Positions 33,301-39,519 of a stretch of DNA of 39,519 nt are shown piece by piece (position 1 is the stretch's first letter; each line of letters opens with the position of its first letter). Source of the DNA: Lunasporangiospora selenospora. Its lineage: Eukaryota; Mortierellomycota; Mortierellomycetes; Mortierellales; Mortierellaceae. Below the pieces are notes generated by a model. The model saw only the letters and a program-made list of their open reading frames with translations, did not search any database and was not told the origin of the DNA. The stretch lies in contig JAABOA010000010.1 of the NCBI GenBank assembly GCA_015680635.1, positions 1 to 39,519 on the forward strand. The letters are read 5' to 3'. Made by a program: the position numbers and the translations under genes.

Positions 33301-34874
33301 TCATTCGATATGGCTACAACCTTTTGGCAGGATCACCCTCAGCAGAGTTCCCTTACAACATTATGATTGTCCAGCGAAGAGTTTGTAGTTCAGACTACAC
33401 CAAGATTGTCGCTAATTTCCACTATGTGATGGAGACCCTACTCAAGGAAGGACAGCCCGCGGCTGCCCTGGTGCTTGCTTCAGAGGAAACAGCATCGCAG
33501 ACACAGCCCGTCATGACTGCGACTGCTACACCCTCCGCAATGACACCCTCTCTGTCGACATCTCAGTCTGGGGCGTCAACTCTTAACAATGGAAGCAATG
33601 GGATTCAGGCTTTAGCATCGCATGGGTTAAATCCAGCCCAACTTGAGAACAGGATCAAATTTGCAAAGAGCCTTCTATGGCAGCTAAAGTCATTCGAAGA
33701 CAGGGTCCAGTACTTTGACGTCATGCACTCAATCGGCGTTTCCTTTGAAGATGCAGAGCGGATCGTTCAAGAGAACATGTCGGGAAATAAGGATATGGAA
33801 GATTTGTTGCTGAACGCCTCTGTGCGAGGACCACTAGCCGCTAATCCAGGCAATGGGCTTGGTGGTATAGGCGACGTGTTGTCTTCCGCGCCCAACAGTA
33901 TTTTGATGGGTGCAGATCATGAGATGTCTTATCTTGAACGTCAAGGGACACTGCCACCAACTTCTGGAACCTCTACTACGCAACACCCGATCAATTTAGT
34001 AGACCTTCGGACAAGCCTTTGCCTTCGGCTCCGTCTTTTGGTCCCTCTTCTCCCTGTGGTTCTCCAACACCCAAGTTCTACAGCCTGCGATCTAACCTCC
34101 CTTGTGATCCGGCTTACAAACCTCCTGGTCAGCTCGATTATTCATGGTCATGGATCTGAAGAACGACTGTTTGAGTTTTGTCTAGATATGGTCTCTTGTC
34201 TAATGGATGAGGTCCTACTTTTAAGCGGAGGGGGAGCAGACTCGAAGGCTATGAGGAATGATATTTTGAACCAACTCCGGGCCGGACTTCCCCAGATGAC
34301 AATGTCGATTCCAACGGTCTTTGCTAGCCGGATTTTCCGAATCTTGCCGTTCCAACAGCACAATGTTTATTTCACCAATTTGAGGGTTATGGAACATAGT
34401 GCTGTGAGTACAGGGGATTCCGGATCTGGATCCAAGGGTCTGCTGACACACAAGGAGATTCAGCCGCGGCCATGGGACTGGCTGGAGGACTGTGTAGGCG
34501 ATGTGGAACATCAGGGACCAATCCAACAGTCTCACCCATCACATTACTACCAACAGCCGACGCTTTCTAGTCCCGCGCAAGTTCATGGGTTCGGAGGGAT
34601 GGGAGGAAATAGCCATGATCTGACTAGTCTGAGTAACGGTAGCACTGGTTCGTCGTCGAACTTGACAGGTGGTGGAAGCGGATCTTCCTCAGCCTTGAGC
34701 CTGGCCAATGGTCATTCGCAGACGCACGAGAACTGGAACGACACTTCCATATCACTGACAATCTTTGGAGCCAAACATGTCCGAAAAACCGAGGGGACGA
34801 CCTATCAGACACAGTTTCGGCTAGGGCATGGTGGTGGGGATGATGATCAAGGCTTGTTACAGGGTACGAGGTAG
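27343..34874 (+). CDS. MED12: Mediator complex subunit 12 (Srb8), 13 exons, about 2103 aa
   Basis: MED12 is a subunit of the nuclear Mediator kinase module (CDK8, cyclin C, MED12, MED13) and activates CDK8. Exons are 27343-27358, 27487-27969, 28097-28194, 28324-28448, 28536-29178, 29292-29369, 29462-29713, 29800-30514, 30616-30908, 30998-31132, 31219-31314, 31398-33200 and 33300-34874, all GT-AG and in frame. A Gly/Ser/Asn/Pro-rich tail (about 1-140) precedes the conserved head: LPPPKKKK, then YPGVFPQ...NVKTGY (168-192), aligning with human MED12 residues up to Gly44 (here Gly191). WMSDLAGTTPLRRLSKSVP and the LCKWGI motif (626-631, LCEWAV-like) follow. Low-complexity linkers mark the C-terminal third. 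The first exon codes only MSKFP plus one base; an unspliced start inside intron 1 is the alternative. MED13 starts 2.6 kb downstream. Confidence 0.94.
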
Positions 34875-35099
34875 AAATCTGTAGGGTGCTGTGGGTACAT
34901 TTAGTTTTGTCGAATAGACAGCCTCGATAAAGGCGGTTATCATCATCAAAAAGAATAGCAAATGGCCACGAAGGGCACCTGACCGAAATGCACTGGTAGA
35001 GAGGGCTACCGAGAACAAATTTGCGATAGACTGCCAGAGAAACACACAAGAACATATGCACAAAAAAAAGAGTATATTGCTATTATTGCGGTGGGGTTG
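34875..35099. other. Shared 3' region of MED12 and the UNC93-like gene
   Basis: 225 bp separates the convergent stop codons. I see no exact AATAAA on either strand, so both transcripts presumably use variant signals or overlap each other. Confidence 0.4.
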
Positions 35100-36446
35100 C
35101 TATTGAGTCGGGTCTATAATATTGGACTTGATCTCTGGAGCAGGAGAATCATCAACATCGTGCACGTCCTGGGAATGGTCCTTGATCCGTAGAGCCAAGA
35201 AGAGAGCTCCTGGGATGGAGGCAACAAGAAGGGCAAAGCAGACAATCAACTCTGTCATGAAGGCTGTTCCAACAGCGTTGATACGCCAGGCAATGGCTGC
35301 GCCACTAGACTGAATGCACTTGTAAAAGCCAGCATAGCGTGAGAGAACGGTTGCGTCGTTGGAAAGAGCACCCATGAGCCAGTAGATAAAGGTCTGCCAA
35401 GCAGCATCGTTGAGGCCGTAAAACATATAAAGGAACAGAGGTCCGACGTAGGAGGCGCCTTCGCTGAAATCATGGTTGAGTTTTGGATCGTCAATCGTGT
35501 AGGTGCGTTGGAAGAAGATGCCACCAATCCATGTAGCGATAAAGGCGACAGAGATGATGACGAGGCCCCAGAGGGCACGAGTGCGACGGTTAGCACCCTG
35601 GTAGTCGAGCACACGAGCAAACGAGTAGGAGCCGATGATCTGGGAGGCCCAGTAAAGAATGTTGTTGAGAGACTGAGTACGGGTCGAGAAGTAGCGGCCG
35701 TTGACAGTAGTAAACTGGTAGGAGTAGAACCAGTTGGATGAAAGGAACATGGGGATGAGGACAACCATTCTCCAGTCGAGGAAGAGTAGGAAGATGGCCT
35801 TGATTTCGCCAAGCCAGGTTGGGAACTTTTGGATGAGGATGTGATCTCCATTCGAGTGCGTGACCTTGGATGGGGGTGCGAGTAGAAGCGCGACAAGAGT
35901 TCCAAGGCCCATAATGGCAATGAAGACAGCATATGTGGCATCGCCTAGGGACTTTGCTTCCTTTACATTAAAGTTAATGCCGAATGCGATAACAGAGCCG
36001 AGAACTGCACCCATGTTGAAGATAGCCCAGAAGTAGCCGATGAATTTGCCCTTGTCCTTCTCTCTTGGGTAAGCCATCATCATTGCGCCCTGGGCCGTCC
36101 AGAGCATGCCAGCACCAACACCGAGGATACCACCAGCGGTAATGGTAAAGGCGCCGGCCTGGGTGTGGTTATAGCAGAGAAGAGAGCCTGCATAAAGGAC
36201 ATAGGTCGAACAGCCGATGAAAATTGTCCACTTGGGGCCAAGTTTGTTATGGATAGCACCGGAAAGAAGGCCAAAGACGGCAAAGCAGGTGTAGAGGGCG
36301 ACGTTGGCATTCTGACCGACCTTTGAGTCGACCTGGCCACCACCGCCGAGCGAATTCAAGGCATTGAACATGCCCGGACAGCAGAAGCAAATGACGCCAA
36401 CTGCAAGGACCTGGGCCAACGGCGAGGTCCAGCGGAATCGAGCCAT
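35100..36446 (-). CDS. UNC93-like MFS membrane protein (DUF895), single exon, 448 aa
   Basis: This is a polytopic membrane protein of the fungal UNC93-like branch of the major facilitator superfamily. The hallmark early block ICFCCPGMFNALNSLGGGG lies at residues 19-37. It is followed by hydrophobic helices including LYTCFAVFGLLSGAI, FIGYFWAIFNMGAVLGSVIAF and VVLIPMFLSSNWFYSYQF, about a dozen in all. The tail after residue 415 is charged and cytosolic in character. No substrate is known for these fungal proteins; the animal namesakes act in ion-channel regulation or receptor trafficking. The gene has no intron, unlike nearly all its neighbours. It lies between MED12 and MED13 on the opposite strand, and its leader on the minus strand is a long pyrimidine-rich tract. 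Confidence 0.87.
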   Translation of the reverse strand: MARFRWTSPLAQVLAVGVICFCCPGMFNALNSLGGGGQVDSKVGQNANVALYTCFAVFGLLSGAIHNKLGPKWTIFIGCSTYVLYAGSLLCYNHTQAGAFTITAGGILGVGAGMLWTAQGAMMMAYPREKDKGKFIGYFWAIFNMGAVLGSVIAFGINFNVKEAKSLGDATYAVFIAIMGLGTLVALLLAPPSKVTHSNGDHILIQKFPTWLGEIKAIFLLFLDWRMVVLIPMFLSSNWFYSYQFTTVNGRYFSTRTQSLNNILYWASQIIGSYSFARVLDYQGANRRTRALWGLVIISVAFIATWIGGIFFQRTYTIDDPKLNHDFSEGASYVGPLFLYMFYGLNDAAWQTFIYWLMGALSNDATVLSRYAGFYKCIQSSGAAIAWRINAVGTAFMTELIVCFALLVASIPGALFLALRIKDHSQDVHDVDDSPAPEIKSNIIDPTQ

Positions 36447-37512
36447 GTTACGGCGACAGGAGTGGGGAAAGGTTGGAAGAGGAGGAAGAGGAGGAAGAGG
36501 AGGAGGAGGAGGAGGAAGAAGAAGAGGAAAGAGGAGAGAGCGTGTGGCGGTTTCTTTCCAGCAGAAGGGCCGTCAGAGTTAAGGTAGACGAGGGGCAGTG
36601 GCAGGGAGGGGATAAGAGGGCGAATGGGCGGAAGAGTGCAAGAAGAAAAGAGAAAAAAGGAAAAGGAAAAGGAGAAGGGGAAAAAAATGAAGAGAGACGG
36701 CGTAAGAGATGCGGGGGATAAGGTGAACGCGGGAGGATTGGATGGGCAAGCCGGGAACCACGGGGACGACAAATGTCTACACAGGCGGAGACAGGGCCGC
36801 ACCACGACAATGGAGAGCGCAGTGGGCAGGAGTAGGGTAGCAAGGCCCAGTTGCGAGCAGACAAGGAGAGTAGCAGAAAAGAGTATGGCTGTCTGCAGCC
36901 GACAGATTAAGCGAGACAGGAAACAGTTGGAATTGTAATTGTTGCAGTCTGTTGCCGTCGTGACTCCTCTCCACTGCGCGACACTCGGCCATGCATCTAC
37001 GCCCGTGCCTCCAACCGCTGCGTCCCTGCGAATCGTGTGGCCGCTGGGTCCTACCAACGCGTTCATACGTCTGTGTCTCACCGCCATCCCTCCAATCTGT
37101 TTTGTCCCCTTGTGTCCTTTCCCCCAGCATGCATCAGGACCAAGTGCTGGGGATATATTGTATTTTTTGAATAAATAAATATGGGGTGTGCCTGTATGCA
37201 GCGAACACATTTGGCTATGCTATGACTGCAACGGGGCCTGCCATAGTCCAACTCGCAATCGAGATCGAAATGGGGCTTCGCCCACGGTTGGGGCTTTCTC
37301 CACAAAGTAGACCAAAGCTGTGCAACCTTTCAACCACAAAAGGTGTTTTTGGCTAAGCCTCGTCGTCAGGTATCCATGACCTTGTTCCTGATGGTGTCCA
37401 GCCGAAAGGCAGTCATATCACATGACTCTGAGGAGAGGAGAAGGGAAGTGGTCTTCTGGATGGTTGCTTCATCGTTGCTCCCATTCTTCCCGCCCGAACC
37501 GATTCGCCCACG
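36447..37512. promoter_or_regulatory. Divergent upstream region between the UNC93-like gene and MED13
   Basis: About 1.07 kb. The part next to the UNC93-like gene (about 36474-36720) is a polypurine tract on the plus strand. The middle is mixed, and 37147-37180 is AT-rich with overlapping AATAAA motifs not close to any plus-strand gene end. A 284-codon minus-strand frame across it is mainly low-complexity Ser/Leu/Phe/Pro made by the polypyrimidine strand, so I do not call it a gene. Confidence 0.5.
36474..36720. repeat. Polypurine/polypyrimidine tract with GGA/GAA triplet runs
   Basis: The plus strand is dominated by G and A, with the purest part a GGAAGA/GGA run at about 36474-36540 and A/G-rich stretches continuing to about 36720. 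It overlaps the inferred 5' leader of the UNC93-like gene. Such tracts can adopt triplex structures and often vary in length. Confidence 0.75.
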
Positions 37513-39519
37513 ATGCTCAGTGGCAATAGCCCGACCAACATTATTTCCATTGTACGCGCCAAGACTGGCATGGATGTGTCCAATTTGCTGTAGCAGTAGA
37601 ACGGTAGCATTCCTAACTAATGCATCATTGCATCATTAAAACCCTTTTCATCCTTTCTTTCTCTAGTCGGAACTCTCTACTTTTAGATACACGCGATATA
37701 CCTACAGCTGCCCAACGCGACAATTTACCCGCCAACTTAACGCAGAGACAAGACCAAGAGCCACATCTGCGAGATCTCGACACCCAGCTTCAAATGCCGA
37801 TGGTCATCAGGATTGTAACTTTCAAAGTCACGTACATAATGAATCAGCGACCGACACTCGGCATCAGGAATCAGATCCACTGTTAGCGGCATATATCAGC
37901 CTTTTGGAATCAAGGATACCATGTGAATGGCGTTACTCGGAAAACACAAACTCGTACAATATCCCCGAGCCTGATCCTAAAAAGAGGCCAAAGACTCTGG
38001 AGCGGGAACTCTGGGTATTTTGGCTGAATGACCAGTCAAAGCTGAAGAACCATGGACTGGAACACTTGACAGGTATACAGACAGATAATTCCATCTACCT
38101 ATTCCCTCGAGATGCGCTCGACGGGAAGGATGAGTTGAGCAAAGATATATACTGGCGCAAGGGATAAGTATTAGTGTCAGGGGCTGGCTCCTGGATCCAC
38201 TTATCAGCTCTTAACAACAGTTGCCCCCCTCCTCCTCCCTTTTTTGTGGATCATATAGAGTGTCAGTCAGGGGTTTTGGTGTGGGATACTCTTCTGCAAA
38301 GTAACATACCAGTGCACTTGGGAGGAACGCCAAGACCAAATACTCCATCGACCCCGACAATGAGTACGCTTGATGTCAACGTAGAATACGAGATCTTTAC
38401 ATGCGCGCTCCGAAATGTTTTGGATCGGTAAGCGGCTACCCAGCTGTGTTGTTCGAATCTTCTTTGAGAGGTCATCCATGGCTCGTTGAGTTTAAAGAAT
38501 TGATCGGAAATACTATGTTTCCTATTTCATAGGAGGATGATTTCCAAAGGAGGATACAGGCTTGGCGATTCGTACGTCTTCCCAGCATCATTACAACAAA
38601 GACTTGAGAACAGTGTCCTTCCCAATAACTCAAAACCGCCGCCCATGTGAGTCACCTTGGATTTGACATTCGACGAGGAACTGTGCAGTCGTTATTCTAA
38701 TTGATTTGCATGATTTCACTGACACCGGGGTCGTCTGGATATTGGATAGGACAATGCTCTCATGTACTCTCTCCCTCTATCTGACGTCTTCCAACCTGGT
38801 TTTTCAGCCAATCTTTCAATATCACCGACTTCGGACTTTGGAAATGGCGGATTTAGGCGTACGGAATTCAGCAGACATAGAGTTAAAAGGTACAGACCAG
38901 CAAAATTCACGAGCTAGTCTAATCCCATTCCCCCTTTTTTTTGAGTTTAAGCAAACGAATAATGTTTTATTAACACGATTGGATATTGTCATTCAATACA
39001 ATTTAGTCATTCTTAGTCCACATGGGATCCCTGCAGTGTTGAAGACAGACACAGCAGCAAACTTATCCGAAGAGCAGATGCAGTACTGTCTTGAAGAGTG
39101 GAAGGCTCTATTCGGGACCAATGAAGACTTGTCAGGGACAGACTTGAAATCGCTACCGCCACTTGTCACTGTGTATGTGAACATTGGAGCAAATGAGGTT
39201 GTACTCCAGTATCCGACCGACAGGGTCTTTGTTCCTGTCGCTTGTAAGGATTCACCTAGCGATGTTGGCCACCTGAACGGGATGGGATCAAGGAACCTTG
39301 GGTTCATTGAAGACCTTGGCGCCAAATTTGCGCTGTGGTCTTGGCAAGAGAAAACGAGAAATGCTATTGCATCTCCCGCCGTTCCAAAACTGGCCCAGCC
39401 TGTGGCGGATGCTACTCCGGTGTTGGCAGAGCCAAGGAATCGACTCAAGGCAGGTTCATCTGCTTGGCAGCAACAGCAACTTCAACTTCAACAACAACAA
39501 CAGCAACAACAACAGCAAC
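37513..39519 (+). CDS. MED13: Mediator complex subunit 13 (Ssn2/Srb9), N-terminal 460 aa, cut by right edge
   Basis: MED13 links the CDK8 kinase module to core Mediator. Exons are 37513-37551, 37667-38072, 38259-38427, 38533-38646, 38750-38889 and 39007 to beyond 39519, all GT-AG and in frame. The first join gives TNIISI/SELSTFRYTRYTY, which matches the human start NLFCLADLTGIKWKKYVW position for position in character. Other conserved blocks are DPLLAAYISLLESR, ELWVFW (127-132; human ELWIFW), SGVLVWDTLL, CALRNVLDRRMISKGGYRLGD, LSCTLSLYL and QMQYCLEEWKALF. The visible part ends in a Gln-rich run encoded by CAG and CAA codons. For the second intron a GC-AG alternative (donor 38157) would also keep frame and add 28 residues; the GT-AG version fits the human alignment better. 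The C-terminal half lies outside the window. Confidence 0.9.
39463..39519 (+). repeat. CAA/CAG polyglutamine-coding repeat at window edge
   Basis: A mixed CAG/CAA run with two interspersed CTT (Leu) codons encodes a Gln-rich segment of MED13 and continues past the right edge. Mixed codons make it less prone to slippage than a pure CAG run. Confidence 0.85.

Noticed and set aside
35255-35941. 228-codon minus-strand frame overlapping the UNC93-like gene
   Set aside because: Same strand but another frame of an intact gene; Ser/Leu-rich without motifs.
36356-37210. 284-codon minus-strand open frame
   Set aside because: It overlaps the UNC93-like start in another frame and is mostly low-complexity Ser/Leu/Phe/Pro from the polypyrimidine strand.
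1-39519. CRISPR array, integrated virus or bacterial island
   Set aside because: No regularly spaced repeats, capsid or integrase genes, or intron-free foreign blocks were seen; intron-bearing fungal genes occur across most of the window.

Overview
The window looks like nuclear DNA of an early-diverging filamentous fungus, most likely Mucoromycota/Mortierellomycotina. The proteins are fungal in type, coding exons are split by many short GT-AG introns (mostly 50-190 nt), mitochondrial complex I is present, and the left edge carries a broken Fanzor-type gene of a kind I associate with Mortierella-like genomes. The lineage is inferred from family resemblance only; no search was run.

Layout, left to right. 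(1) 1-about 4050 is transposon wreckage. A decayed MULE-type DDE transposase lies on the minus strand and runs off the left edge. Divergent from it is a decayed Fanzor (eukaryotic TnpB-like) gene on the plus strand. (2) 4362-9584 holds two intact convergent genes: V-ATPase subunit a (+, 7 exons) and an MFS sugar porter (-, 2 exons). (3) 9585-16658 is about 7 kb with no convincing gene and a 10-N assembly gap at 10216-10225. (4) 16659-18842 holds an orphan two-repeat protein with a PPxY motif and NDUFS6 of respiratory complex I. (5) 21515-25770 holds two tandem secreted subtilisin-like proteases in wide intergenic DNA. One has an intron that the other lacks. (6) 26019-27036 is an RraA-like protein (-) that shares a 306-bp divergent promoter region with MED12. 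(7) 27343-39519 holds MED12 (+, 13 exons), an UNC93-like membrane protein (-), and the start of MED13 (+, cut by the right edge).

Two themes stand out. MED12 and MED13, the two large subunits of the Mediator kinase (CDK8) module, lie within about 2.6 kb of each other on the same strand. The left edge shows a MULE transposase next to a Fanzor gene, which may be one captured composite element, now dead. Most other genes are housekeeping (vacuolar acidification, sugar uptake, respiration) or secreted proteolysis. No tRNA, rRNA or CRISPR array was found. Exon borders were placed by hand from splice consensus, reading-frame continuity and family resemblance, without transcript evidence.
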